Positions 1 to 8,322 of a DNA stretch of 64,000 nucleotides are shown one piece after another (position 1 is the stretch's first letter; every line of letters starts with the position of its first letter). The stretch covers positions 62,001 through 126,000 of the forward strand of contig CAZQNQ010000011.1 in NCBI GenBank assembly GCA_964594985.1, read 5' to 3'. The notes under the pieces were generated by a model. The model searched no databases. It saw only the letters and a program-made list of their open reading frames with translations, and was not told where the DNA came from. This DNA comes from JADLHS01 sp964594985 (GTDB taxonomy: Bacteria > Verrucomicrobiota > Verrucomicrobiia > Limisphaerales > JADLHS01). The position numbers were made by a program, and so were the translations under genes.

Positions 1-1
1 G

Positions 2-1453
2 CTGACCCCCATCCTGCAGTTGCCGTCGAGCCAATCGTTGCAGGTCTTGAAACCCGCGCCCGCCGACCCTTTCACCTTGCCGATCCGCGCCGCCGACAGC
101 CTCCTGCAATTCACGCCGGACACGCCCGTCGGTCATCGCATCCGCGTCCGGGGCGTGGTCACGCACGCGCAACCGGGCGAGATGATCTGGATTCGCGATC
201 CCTCGGCCGGCCTGCGCATCCAGACCATGCAAAAGGAGGAGTTACAACCCGGCGATGAAGTTGAGGTGCTGGGTTTTCCCGCCTACGGCACTCATTCGCC
301 CATGCTGGAAGATGCCATCTTCCGCCAGACCGGCACCAACCACGTCGTGACGCCGCTCGCGCTGACCAATCTCAGCGTGGCCTTTGATCACGAGGAGGAT
401 CTGGTCCGAACCGAGGCCATGCTGAAGGAAGTCCAGCGCGTCGTGGATGGTTTTGTCTTCTCGTTCGACATGAAGGGCACGGCGTTCCGCGCCACGCTCA
501 AAACCTTGGAAAACCGGCCGGCCGCCCCCGGGTGGTTGCCCGGCAGCAAAGTCCGCGTCACGGGCATCTGCTCGCTCATCCACGACGATATCCGCCCGCT
601 GATGGGCGTGTGGCAGCCGCAATCGTTTCAACTGCTCCTCCGCTCGCCGGCCGATCTGGAGGTTTTGGTCGCGCCACCGTGGTGGACGCCGCAACGAGTC
701 ATCTATGCGCTCGGCATCATCTGCGCCGGATTGTTGGTGGCCTTCGGCATCGGGGTCGCCATCTCGCGCCGGCGGCTGAACGAGCAAACCCATCGCCGCG
801 CCATGGCCGAAGCCGAATTCGCCGCCATTCTCACCGAACGCAACCGCGTCGCCCGCGAAATCCACGACACGCTCGCGCAAGGACTCGCCGCCACCTCGGT
901 GCAATTACGCCTCGCCCGCAAACAAACCGGCGGCAACCCCGAAGCCTTGCACCATCATCTCGACACCGCGCAACAACTGGTCCGCGACAGCCTCGAAGAA
1001 GCGCGCAACTCCATCTGGAACACCCGCTCGCAGGTGTTGGAAACCGGCGACCTCCCGGCCGCTCTCAACTGCATCCTCAAACAAATGGCCGAGGGAACGG
1101 AATTGAAAACCGCGCTCGAAGTAACCGGTCGCCCGCGCCGCTTTGCCCCCATCATCGAAAACAATCTGCTCCGCGTCGGGCAGGAAGCCATCACCAACGC
1201 CGCGCGCCATGCCCGCGCCAAAAATCTCAAGGTCACTCTGGATTTCGGCGAACGGCAGTTCCGCCTGTCCGTGCGCGACGACGGCCAGGGCTTTGATCCA
1301 GCCAACCCGCCGCAAAGCCCGGGCGGCTTCGGTCTCGTCGGCATGCGCGAACGCGCCAGGGAATTGAAAGGCGACTGGCAGGTCCGCAGCCAACCCGGCG
1401 CGGGAACGGAAATCATCCTGACCGTGCCGCTGGCCGGCGAGCGGGCGAGCTGA
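2..1453 (+). CDS. NarL-type sensor histidine kinase (5' end outside window)
   Basis: Membrane histidine kinase that would phosphorylate the response regulator encoded 51 bp downstream. The frame is open to the left edge, so the N-terminus is missing; the first TTG (position 20) is not a convincing start. Numbering from that TTG, residues 35-90 and 170-215 look like two OB-fold-like beta modules with RVRGVV and KVRVTG strands, as in verrucomicrobial sensor kinases. One membrane helix spans about 226-248. A HisKA_3 dimerisation helix carries phospho-acceptor His282 in REIHDTLAQ, and a HATPase_c domain shows Asn393, the DDGQGF box and GGFGLVGM. The cytoplasmic half is complete. The signal sensed cannot be read from the sequence. 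Confidence 0.93.
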   Translation: MTPILQLPSSQSLQVLKPAPADPFTLPIRAADSLLQFTPDTPVGHRIRVRGVVTHAQPGEMIWIRDPSAGLRIQTMQKEELQPGDEVEVLGFPAYGTHSPMLEDAIFRQTGTNHVVTPLALTNLSVAFDHEEDLVRTEAMLKEVQRVVDGFVFSFDMKGTAFRATLKTLENRPAAPGWLPGSKVRVTGICSLIHDDIRPLMGVWQPQSFQLLLRSPADLEVLVAPPWWTPQRVIYALGIICAGLLVAFGIGVAISRRRLNEQTHRRAMAEAEFAAILTERNRVAREIHDTLAQGLAATSVQLRLARKQTGGNPEALHHHLDTAQQLVRDSLEEARNSIWNTRSQVLETGDLPAALNCILKQMAEGTELKTALEVTGRPRRFAPIIENNLLRVGQEAITNAARHARAKNLKVTLDFGERQFRLSVRDDGQGFDPANPPQSPGGFGLVGMRERARELKGDWQVRSQPGAGTEIILTVPLAGERAS

Positions 1454-1504
1454 ATTACCCGAACGGGGGAATGACAAGCTGAACCACCAACGCGTATTGT
1501 CACC

Positions 1505-2146
1505 GTGAAAAAATTGAAGAAACTCAATCCCATCCGGGTCATGCTGGTGGACGATCATCCCGCGTTCCGCAAAGGCATGGCCGCGCTCATCGAAAGCGAG
1601 CCGGGATTGGAAGTCGTCGGCCAGACCGGCGACGGCCGTGAAGCGCTGGAGTTATATCGGCAGAAGAAACCCGACATCGTGCTGATGGATCTGCGCCTGC
1701 CCGGCCTCGGTGGGGTGGAAGCCACCATGGCCATCCGCAAGGAATTTCCCGACGCCCGCATCATCGTGCTGACCACGTTCGACACGGACGAGGACATCTA
1801 TCGCGCCGTGCAGTCGGGCGCAAAATCGTATCTGCTGAAAGACACGCCTGAAGACGAACTGGCCGTGACCATCCGCGCCGTTCATGCCGACGAACCGGCG
1901 TTGCCGGCCAAGATGGCCAAGCGCCTCGCCGAGCGCCAGCAACGCGCCGATCTTTCCCCGCGCGAAACCGAAGTGCTGCAACTGCTCACTAAAGGCCGCA
2001 GCAACAAGGAGATTGCGTCGTCACTCTTCATCTCGGAAGACACCGTCAAAGCGCACCTCAAAACCTTGTTCGCCAAACTGAAGGTCCAGGACCGCACCGA
2101 AGCCGCCATCAGCGCCATCCGCCACGGCATCGTGCATCTGGATTGA
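1505..2146 (+). CDS. NarL/FixJ family response regulator
   Basis: DNA-binding response regulator, partner of the preceding kinase. The receiver domain (residues 10-125) has acidic Asp16/Asp17, phospho-acceptor Asp62 in LMDLRLPG, Thr90 and Lys112. A LuxR-type helix-turn-helix covers about 148-205 (LSPRETEVLQLLTKGRSNKEIA). It starts with GTG; no ATG precedes the receiver fold. The length (213 aa) is normal for the family. Kinase and regulator are on the same strand 51 bp apart, so probably one transcript. Target genes are unknown. Confidence 0.96.
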   Translation: MKKLKKLNPIRVMLVDDHPAFRKGMAALIESEPGLEVVGQTGDGREALELYRQKKPDIVLMDLRLPGLGGVEATMAIRKEFPDARIIVLTTFDTDEDIYRAVQSGAKSYLLKDTPEDELAVTIRAVHADEPALPAKMAKRLAERQQRADLSPRETEVLQLLTKGRSNKEIASSLFISEDTVKAHLKTLFAKLKVQDRTEAAISAIRHGIVHLD

Positions 2147-2329
2147 GACGGGTGATTCAATCAACGTCGTTTGGCACACCTGTAACCAAAGCGCGGCAAC
2201 ACCCGAGGTTGCCGTCCGCGCTCCGCTTGTACGGGTGAAGCGCAAAATGGAAACAGCTAAACCACCCTTCATCTGTCCATCAAACCGAGGCAAGGCCAAG
2301 TGACGAAACCGTACCGCACCGGCCGTGGA
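2147..2329. other. Intergenic gap between converging genes
   Basis: Short spacer between the response regulator and the 3' end of dnaE. A small hairpin (CGGCAAC...GTTGCCG near 2191-2212) is visible but has no T-run, so I do not call it a terminator. No gene is supported here. Confidence 0.4.
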
Positions 2330-5300
2330 TTATTCGTCGTCGCCACCGCCGTTGAAGTTGGATTTCTTGCCCCAGCGGTTTTGTTTCTCGGGCAGGCTGG
2401 TGTCCACTTTCACGTGATACGAGTCATCGCCGAAGTTCTGGATCACTGCGGCCTGCAATTCCCGCGACGGCGTCACGGTGTAACGCTCGTTTGGAGAAAT
2501 GAAGACGTATTGCCCTGTCGGATAACGGAAACAGAGCATCAATTCACACCGACCCGGATGCGCGGCGACGAGATCGCGCACCGTGTCCATGCTCTCGGGC
2601 TTGAGGTGCGCCGTGTGCAGATGAAACGTCACGCGCTTGGTAAATTTCTTTGGCGCATCATCAAGCGGGAAAATTTCCTGCGGGAAAATTTTTGGGCGGT
2701 CCTCGCCGGTGTTCACCTCGCCGATGACCATGATGGCCTTGTTCAGTTCGAGCAACTGCCGGAACTTGTCATAGTTCTCGTTCATCACGAGCACTTGCGC
2801 CGAGCCGTGCAAATCTTCCAGCGTGATCATCGAATATGGCTTGCCACTCTTCTTCGAAACGCCGTGTTGAGCCGCCGCAATCAATCCACCGATGCGCGTC
2901 AGCGAACGATTCGCCAAGCCCATCAACTGGCTCGTGTTCGCGAGACAATACTTCTCGAGGATCGGCGCGTACGGCGTGAGCGGATGGCCGGTGACATAGA
3001 AGCCGAGCAATTCCTTTTCGTGCGCGAGCAATTCGTGCTGCGGCCACTCCGGCAGCGCCGCCAGCGCCTCGGGCATCATGTCCGCCGCTTTGTCCTCCAT
3101 CAAACCGAAGAGCGAACTCTGGCCCTTCGTGCGGTCGCTGATGATGCTGGCGGCGCGGGCGAGCGTGCGTTCGATCTGCGCAAAGAGCGTCGCGCGATTT
3201 AATCCAAAGCCATCGCACGCGCCCGTCTTGACGAGCGCTTCCAGCGTTTTGCGCGTGACCGCGCGGCCATCCACGCGCTCGCACAGATCGGCGAGCGACT
3301 TGAATTTCCCGCCTTCATCGCGAGCTTTGAGCATCACCTGCACGGCGGCTTCGCCCACGCCCTTGATTGCGGCGAGACCGAAGCGGATGACCGTGCCCTC
3401 CCGCGCTGGCGCGAAGAATAAATGACTTTCGTTCACGTCCGGCGCCAGCACCTCGATGCCCATGGTGCGCGCCTCGGCGATGTATTCGCTGAGCTTCGCG
3501 GTGTCGCCCATGTCGTTCGTCATCATGGCGCACAGGAACTCGACCGGATAGTTCGCCTTGAGATACGCGGTCTGATACGCGACAACGGCATACGCGGCGG
3601 CGTGCGACTTATTGAAACCGTAACCCGCAAACTTTTCCAGCAAGTCGAAGATCTGATTCGCCTTCGCCTTCGGGATGTTGTTCTTCTCCGCGCAACCCTT
3701 CACGAAAATCTCGCGATGCTTCTGCATCTCTTCGACTTTCTTCTTACCCATCGCACGACGGAGTAGATCCGCGCCACCGAGCGTGTAACCGCCCAGAAAC
3801 TGCGCGGCCTGCATCACTTGTTCCTGATAGATCAGGATGCCGTAAGTCTCTTTCGCGATCGGCTCAAGCAACGGATGTTCATACTCGACCTTCAACTCGC
3901 CGTGACGGCGTTTGATGAAGTCGGGGATGAGGTCCATCGGGCCGGGACGATACAACGCCACGAGCGCGGTGATGTGTTCCACGCTCGCGATCTGAAACTT
4001 GCGGCACAAATCGCGCATGCCGCCCGATTCCAACTGGAACACGCCGAGGGTTTCCGCGCGATTTAACAGGTCGTAAGTCTTCTTGTCGTCGAGCGGCAAC
4101 TGATCCACATCCAGCGTGATGCCCTTGGTCTTCTTGACCATCTCGCACGTGTTGCGGATGACCGTGAGCGTCTTCAGCCCGAGGAAGTCCATCTTCAACA
4201 GGCCAAGTTCACCGACCGGATTCATCGCATATTGCGTCACGAGCGCGCCATCTTCATCAGTCTTAAGTGGCAGCAGATTCACCAACGGCTCTGGCCCGAT
4301 CACCACGCCCGCCGCATGTACACTTGAGTTCCGCGATAAATCTTCCAGCACAAATGCCGTATCAATCAACTCGCGGGTCGTCTCTTCCGTCTCGTATGCT
4401 TGTTTGAGTTCCGGTGATTGTTTGAGCGCCTTCTCGAGCGACATCTTCAACTCAGCGGGAATCATCTTTGCCAACCGATCACACTCGCTGTAGTTCAAAC
4501 CCATCACGCGCCCCACGTCGCGCACGACGGATTTCGCGCCCATCGTACCGAACGTGATGATCTGCGCCACGGCATCGCGGCCGTATTTTTCGCGCACGTA
4601 CTCGATCACGTCCGCGCGCCGATCGTCGGCGAAGTCGATGTCGATATCGGGCGGGTTGACGCGTTCAGGATTCAGGAAGCGCTCGAACAGCAGGCCGTAA
4701 CGGATCGGATCAACGTTCGCGATCTCCAACAGATAGGTGACGATCGAGCCGGCGGCGCTACCGCGCGCCACGCACGCGATCCCTTTGCTGCGCCCGTACC
4801 GGATGAAATCACCGACGATGAGGAAGTAAGAAATGAAACCGGTCTTCTCAATGACTTTGAGTTCAAGTTGCAGACGGTCAATGACAGTTTGGACGGCGGC
4901 GTCCTGATTGGGATTCTGGGGATCAAAAGTCGGGAGCCGCTTCGGGTCATCCACCTTCTCGATGATAAACTCGTTCCCTTCCGCTTTCGCATGAATCGTG
5001 TAGCGGGTGAATAGACCTTCGGCCAGCCACTTTCGCAGGAATCCTTCGCGCGTGAAATGTTCCGGCGGCGTGAACACCGGATAGTGCAATGTCTTGAAGT
5101 CGAATTCCACGTTGCACTTCTCCGCGACTTCCAGCGTGTTCGACACCGCTTCCGGCAGATCAGCGAAACGCGCCTTCATCTCCTCGGCGCTCCGCAGATA
5201 AAACTGCTCCGGCACGTAGCCCGCACCCATGCGCTTTGGATTGCTCAGCAAATCCTGCGTGCCGATGCAGACCAGACAATCATGCGCATGCGAATGCTTC

Positions 5301-5947
5301 TTCTCGACGTAATGCACGTCGTTCGTCGCCACGCATTTCAAGCCGAACTCCTTTGCCCACTGGATGAGGTGCTTATTCACCTTCGCCTGCTCGGCAAGGC
5401 CGTGGTTCTGGAGTTCGAGATAAAAATTCTCTGCCCCGAGCGTCTGCTTGAACCAATCCACCGCGTCGCGCGCCTGCGATAACTGATCCTTCATGATCGC
5501 CTGCGGAATCTCGCTGGCGAGACAGCCGGACAACGCGATCAAGCCGTCCTTGCACTGCGTGAGGATTTCTTTGTCGATGCGCGGCTTGTAGTAATAGCCC
5601 TCCAAATGCGCTGCGGTCGTGAGTTTGACTAGGTTTTTATAGCCGACCTGATCTTTCGCGAGCAGGACGAGGTGGTTGTAAACGTCCTTGCCGCCCGTGG
5701 AAGACTTCTTCTCTAACCGCGACCCCGGTGCGACGTAAACCTCGCAGCCGATGATGGGTTTGATGCCCTTTTCCCGCGCTTCCTTCCAAAAATCCACCAC
5801 GCCATGCATCGCCCCGTGATCGGTGATGGCGAGCGCGGGCAGCTTCAGTTCGTGGGCCTTGTCGCAAAGTTTGTCCAGCCGGCACGCGCCATCGAGCAAC
5901 GAATACTCGGTGTGCAGATGCAGGTGGACAAAGTCAGCGTGCGACAT
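2330..5947 (-). CDS. dnaE: DNA polymerase III subunit alpha
   Basis: Replicative polymerase catalytic subunit, 1205 aa, DnaE1 type. It starts with the PHP domain (HLHLHTEYSLLDG, residues 8-20). The Pol III palm catalytic aspartates lie in PDIDIDFAD (433-441), after the conserved VARGSAAGS (393-401). The finger/HhH region and an OB fold (RIGGLIAAAQHG, about 1020-1070) follow. The ATG start at 5945-5947 gives the standard MSHADFVHLHLH N-terminus. About 30 extra residues at 325-355 (LPTFDPQNPNQDAAVQ) separate PHP and palm; this looks like a lineage insert. No intein or frameshift is seen. Confidence 0.98.
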   Translation of the reverse strand: MSHADFVHLHLHTEYSLLDGACRLDKLCDKAHELKLPALAITDHGAMHGVVDFWKEAREKGIKPIIGCEVYVAPGSRLEKKSSTGGKDVYNHLVLLAKDQVGYKNLVKLTTAAHLEGYYYKPRIDKEILTQCKDGLIALSGCLASEIPQAIMKDQLSQARDAVDWFKQTLGAENFYLELQNHGLAEQAKVNKHLIQWAKEFGLKCVATNDVHYVEKKHSHAHDCLVCIGTQDLLSNPKRMGAGYVPEQFYLRSAEEMKARFADLPEAVSNTLEVAEKCNVEFDFKTLHYPVFTPPEHFTREGFLRKWLAEGLFTRYTIHAKAEGNEFIIEKVDDPKRLPTFDPQNPNQDAAVQTVIDRLQLELKVIEKTGFISYFLIVGDFIRYGRSKGIACVARGSAAGSIVTYLLEIANVDPIRYGLLFERFLNPERVNPPDIDIDFADDRRADVIEYVREKYGRDAVAQIITFGTMGAKSVVRDVGRVMGLNYSECDRLAKMIPAELKMSLEKALKQSPELKQAYETEETTRELIDTAFVLEDLSRNSSVHAAGVVIGPEPLVNLLPLKTDEDGALVTQYAMNPVGELGLLKMDFLGLKTLTVIRNTCEMVKKTKGITLDVDQLPLDDKKTYDLLNRAETLGVFQLESGGMRDLCRKFQIASVEHITALVALYRPGPMDLIPDFIKRRHGELKVEYEHPLLEPIAKETYGILIYQEQVMQAAQFLGGYTLGGADLLRRAMGKKKVEEMQKHREIFVKGCAEKNNIPKAKANQIFDLLEKFAGYGFNKSHAAAYAVVAYQTAYLKANYPVEFLCAMMTNDMGDTAKLSEYIAEARTMGIEVLAPDVNESHLFFAPAREGTVIRFGLAAIKGVGEAAVQVMLKARDEGGKFKSLADLCERVDGRAVTRKTLEALVKTGACDGFGLNRATLFAQIERTLARAASIISDRTKGQSSLFGLMEDKAADMMPEALAALPEWPQHELLAHEKELLGFYVTGHPLTPYAPILEKYCLANTSQLMGLANRSLTRIGGLIAAAQHGVSKKSGKPYSMITLEDLHGSAQVLVMNENYDKFRQLLELNKAIMVIGEVNTGEDRPKIFPQEIFPLDDAPKKFTKRVTFHLHTAHLKPESMDTVRDLVAAHPGRCELMLCFRYPTGQYVFISPNERYTVTPSRELQAAVIQNFGDDSYHVKVDTSLPEKQNRWGKKSNFNGGGDDE

Positions 5948-6271
5948 GGCTGTACAAGTTAGCGTGCGATTGGAAGCCGGCGCAAGAATGGGTTGCTCAC
6001 AACAACCGGCGGGCCGGGGCTGCGGACGCGTTGGGCAGCACCCCTAGGCTGAAGTTTGACACGTAACGACTGGGCGGAGTCATGATAAACACGGTTTTGG
6101 AGAAACTGAGATAAGACATTCTCTTAAATATAACTCACATCGGGGCGGGCCCTGGTAGGATGTCATACCGACCCCTTTTCCAAGTCGGCACGGGATACTA
6201 AGCCGCAGTCGCCGCAGCGGTAAAACTTTTGTGGCTGCAAAGTTTAATGTGGAAAACCGGCTGAGAAAAAA
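5948..6271. other. Intergenic region upstream of dnaE
   Basis: About 320 bp between the dnaE start and the tRNA 3' end. It is locally AT-richer (around 6060-6140), consistent with a promoter for dnaE on the minus strand, but I cannot pick out a convincing -35/-10 pair. No open frame with coding character and no repeat family member was found. Confidence 0.4.
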
Positions 6272-6347
6272 TGGAGCGAGCGAAGGGATTCGAACCCTCG
6301 ACGTTCACCTTGGCAAGGTGATGCTCTACCAACTGAGCTACGCTCGC
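6272..6347 (-). tRNA. tRNA-Gly (anticodon GCC)
   Basis: The reverse complement folds as a full cloverleaf of 76 nt. The acceptor stem is GCGAGCG/CGCTCGC, the D arm GCTC-AGTTGGTA-GAGC, and the anticodon stem TCACC/GGTGA with loop TTGCCAA gives anticodon GCC. The T arm contains GGTTCGAATCC, the discriminator is T, and the 3' CCA is encoded in the DNA (6272-6274). It stands alone between dnaE and the metallo-hydrolase gene. Confidence 0.97.
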
Positions 6348-6407
6348 TTCCTAAAAAGCGAGGGGCAGCCTACGAAAATCCGCCGATAATGCAAGCCCTA
6401 GTTTTCC

Positions 6408-7337
6408 TCAGAAAACGACCGGGATGCCTTCGTCCAGGATGCGAACTTTCGGGCTGATGCCGTGTTCCTGCGCCAGTTGCCGCAGCCAGCGCGGCGGTTC
6501 ATCCATCTCCTCAAAGGCCAACCGAAACGTCCCGTAGTGCATCGGCACCAGCCATTGGGAACCTAGATCGCCAAAGGCTTTCACCGCTTCATCCGGCCCC
6601 ATGTGGACGCGCCGGAAGCTCTCCGGGTGGTACGCGCCGATCGGCAGCAAGGCCACATCGGGATTCAGCCGCTGCCCGATCTCCTTGAAGCCCGTGAAGT
6701 AAGCGCTGTCGCCCGCGTGATAAATCCGGCGACCCTGATGTTCCAAGACAAACCCGCCGTAACCGCGATGATGGTCGTGCAAAGTCCGCGCCCCCCAATG
6801 ATGGCTCGGCGTCAGCGTCACCTTCCAGTCGCGCTGACCGAAGCACTCCCACCAATCCAGTTCGATGACGCGCGCAAAGCCCAGGTTATGCGCCAGATCG
6901 CCGACGCCCCACGGCATGACGCCGATCTTCGGATGCGGCAAGCGGCGCAACGTCGGTTTGTGGAAATGATCGAAATGCGCGTGTGTCAGCAGAACCAGAT
7001 CAATCGGCGGCAGGTCCTCGATGCGCAACCCGGAACGCTTGATGCGTTTGAGCAGGAACAGCCAGTTGGCGAAGTTCGGGTCCACCAACACGTTCAAGTC
7101 GGTGAACTGAATCAGAAAAGAAGCATGCCCAATCCAGGTGATGGCAACCTGTCCGGGAGCGAGTTTCGGAAAGGTCGGGCGGCGATGCTCCCCATGCCGG
7201 CGCGTCAGCAAGGCTTTCCAGACCAGTTCGCGGAAGAAGGTGCGCGGGTTGAAATGCTGCGACGGCGTCAAGTCCTTGAAGGACTTCGGCAAACGCTTGC
7301 GCGGCGGCGACGGACGATGAGCCGAAGGTTTCGTCAT
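6408..7337 (-). CDS. MBL-fold metal-dependent hydrolase (NAPE-PLD/RomA-like)
   Basis: Metallo-beta-lactamase-fold hydrolase of the Lactamase_B_2 group, which includes N-acyl-phosphatidylethanolamine phospholipase D and bacterial YtnP/RomA-like proteins. The metal-binding motif HAHFDH is at residues 119-124; other ligands are probably His180 (PSHHWG), Asp210 (HAGDSAYF) and His267 (PMHYGT). I start at the ATG at 7337 (309 aa) rather than the TTG 12 bp upstream. There is no signal peptide. The physiological substrate is not predictable; a phosphodiester or lactone is possible. Confidence 0.9.
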   Translation of the reverse strand: MTKPSAHRPSPPRKRLPKSFKDLTPSQHFNPRTFFRELVWKALLTRRHGEHRRPTFPKLAPGQVAITWIGHASFLIQFTDLNVLVDPNFANWLFLLKRIKRSGLRIEDLPPIDLVLLTHAHFDHFHKPTLRRLPHPKIGVMPWGVGDLAHNLGFARVIELDWWECFGQRDWKVTLTPSHHWGARTLHDHHRGYGGFVLEHQGRRIYHAGDSAYFTGFKEIGQRLNPDVALLPIGAYHPESFRRVHMGPDEAVKAFGDLGSQWLVPMHYGTFRLAFEEMDEPPRWLRQLAQEHGISPKVRILDEGIPVVF

Positions 7338-7349
7338 AGGACGGCGCAA

Positions 7350-7516
7350 CTTTACCGCGAAGCCGGCGTTGAATAAACCGGAAACTGTTCCGTCCGACTT
7401 TTTGTGGCCGGGTTTTCGAGTGGGGAAGAGAGGCCGGCCTCGTTTTCGGTCCGGAGTGCGGGGGACGCATTTCGAACCGTGGTTGGTAGGCCCCGGGAGG
7501 GGCCGGGTTAGGGTGG
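7350..7516 (+). ncRNA. Possible structured RNA or leader ahead of an orphan terminator
   Basis: This stretch has no coding candidate on the + strand but ends at a strong + strand terminator. It contains a perfect GGCCCC-GGGA-GGGGCC hairpin at 7489-7504. It could be a small RNA or the attenuated leader of the carbonic anhydrase gene, whose start is at 7584. I compared it with SRP RNA and found no GGAAGG...AGCAG signature. The call rests on structure only. Confidence 0.25.
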
Positions 7517-7549
7517 CCCGCCGTGAATACGTTCACGGCGGGTTTTTTA
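7517..7549 (+). terminator. Rho-independent terminator with no upstream + strand gene
   Basis: Perfect 11-bp stem CCCGCCGTGAA / TTCACGGCGGG (7517-7527 and 7532-7542) with a TACG loop, followed by six T residues. The nearest upstream gene runs the other way, so it must end an unannotated + strand transcript or act as an attenuator for the gene starting at 7584. Confidence 0.75.
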
Positions 7550-7583
7550 TTTCCAATCCGCGCCAAACCGGTACAACGGGCGC

Positions 7584-8138
7584 ATGGGCAAATTGGAAAC
7601 GCAGCTCGACACGTTCCTCCGCCAGCAGCCGAAGCTCGGCAAGGGTGTTTACATCGCGAAAACCGCCAGCGTCCTCGGCGCTGTGACCCTCGGCGCGCAC
7701 ACCAGCGTGTGGTATGGCGCGGTGTTGCGCGGCGACATCAACCGCATCGTCGTCGGGCATCATTCCAACATCCAGGACAACGCCGTGCTGCATCTCGCCG
7801 ACGACTACGCCTGCATCCTCGGCAACTACGTCACCGTCGGCCATTCCGCCGTCGTCCATGCGTGCAAGGTCGGCGACGAAGTGCTCATCGGCATGGGCGC
7901 GATCATTTTGGACGGTGCGGTCATCGGCAAGCAATCGCTCATCGGCGCAAAGGCCTTGGTAAAACAAGGCATGAAGATCCCGCCGGGTTCACTCGTGCTC
8001 GGCGCGCCCGCCAAAGTAGTGCGCAAGCTGACCGCCGCCGAGCGGGCTGGCCTGAAGCATTGGGCGACGAAGTATGTGGTCAACGGCGCGTATTGCCTGA
8101 AGCACGGCCTCAACGTCGGCGGGCCGCTGCCGACGTAA
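7584..8138 (+). CDS. Gamma-carbonic anhydrase family protein
   Basis: Left-handed beta-helix hexapeptide protein, 184 aa, of the YrdA/CaiE/gamma-carbonic anhydrase group, expected to be a trimer with zinc at subunit interfaces. Candidate metal ligands are His70 (AVLH), His87 (VGHSAVVH) and His92. The GAVLRGDINRIVVG segment (45-58) has the conserved Arg and Asp. A C-terminal helix (AAERAGLKHWATKYV) is typical. Many members of this family have no shown carbonic anhydrase activity, so the function is given as family level. ATG start; 34 bp downstream of the orphan terminator. Confidence 0.92.
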   Translation: MGKLETQLDTFLRQQPKLGKGVYIAKTASVLGAVTLGAHTSVWYGAVLRGDINRIVVGHHSNIQDNAVLHLADDYACILGNYVTVGHSAVVHACKVGDEVLIGMGAIILDGAVIGKQSLIGAKALVKQGMKIPPGSLVLGAPAKVVRKLTAAERAGLKHWATKYVVNGAYCLKHGLNVGGPLPT

Positions 8139-8183
8139 GGTAGCGCCGGCATCCTGCCTGCGGGTTCACGGCGGTAGTGGAAC

Positions 8184-8293
8184 GTAGGGCAGGCTTTCCA
8201 GCCTGCCGGTGCATCGGACTTTCCAGTCCGGTGTTCCTCGAACCGGGCGACTGGAAAGTCGCCCGCACTGGCAGGCTGGAAAGCCTGCCCTAC
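8184..8293. repeat. Palindromic interspersed element (GGCAGGCTGGAAAGCCTGCC type)
   Basis: A 110-bp element with 24-bp inverted ends beginning GTAGGGCAGGCTTTCCAG (8184-8207 / 8270-8293). Two internal hairpins are visible: CGGACT-TTCC-AGTCCG near 8214-8230 and GGGCGACTGGAAAGTCGCCC at 8245-8264. It lies between converging genes, as REP/BIME elements often do. No mobility gene is nearby. Confidence 0.85.
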
Positions 8294-8322
8294 ATGTATT
8301 GCCCCGTTGCTTTGGAGTTCGG

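Noticed and set aside
7480..7510. SRP RNA (4.5S) candidate
   Set aside because: There is a GC-rich tetraloop hairpin, but the conserved GGAAGG and AGCAG internal-loop bases are missing.
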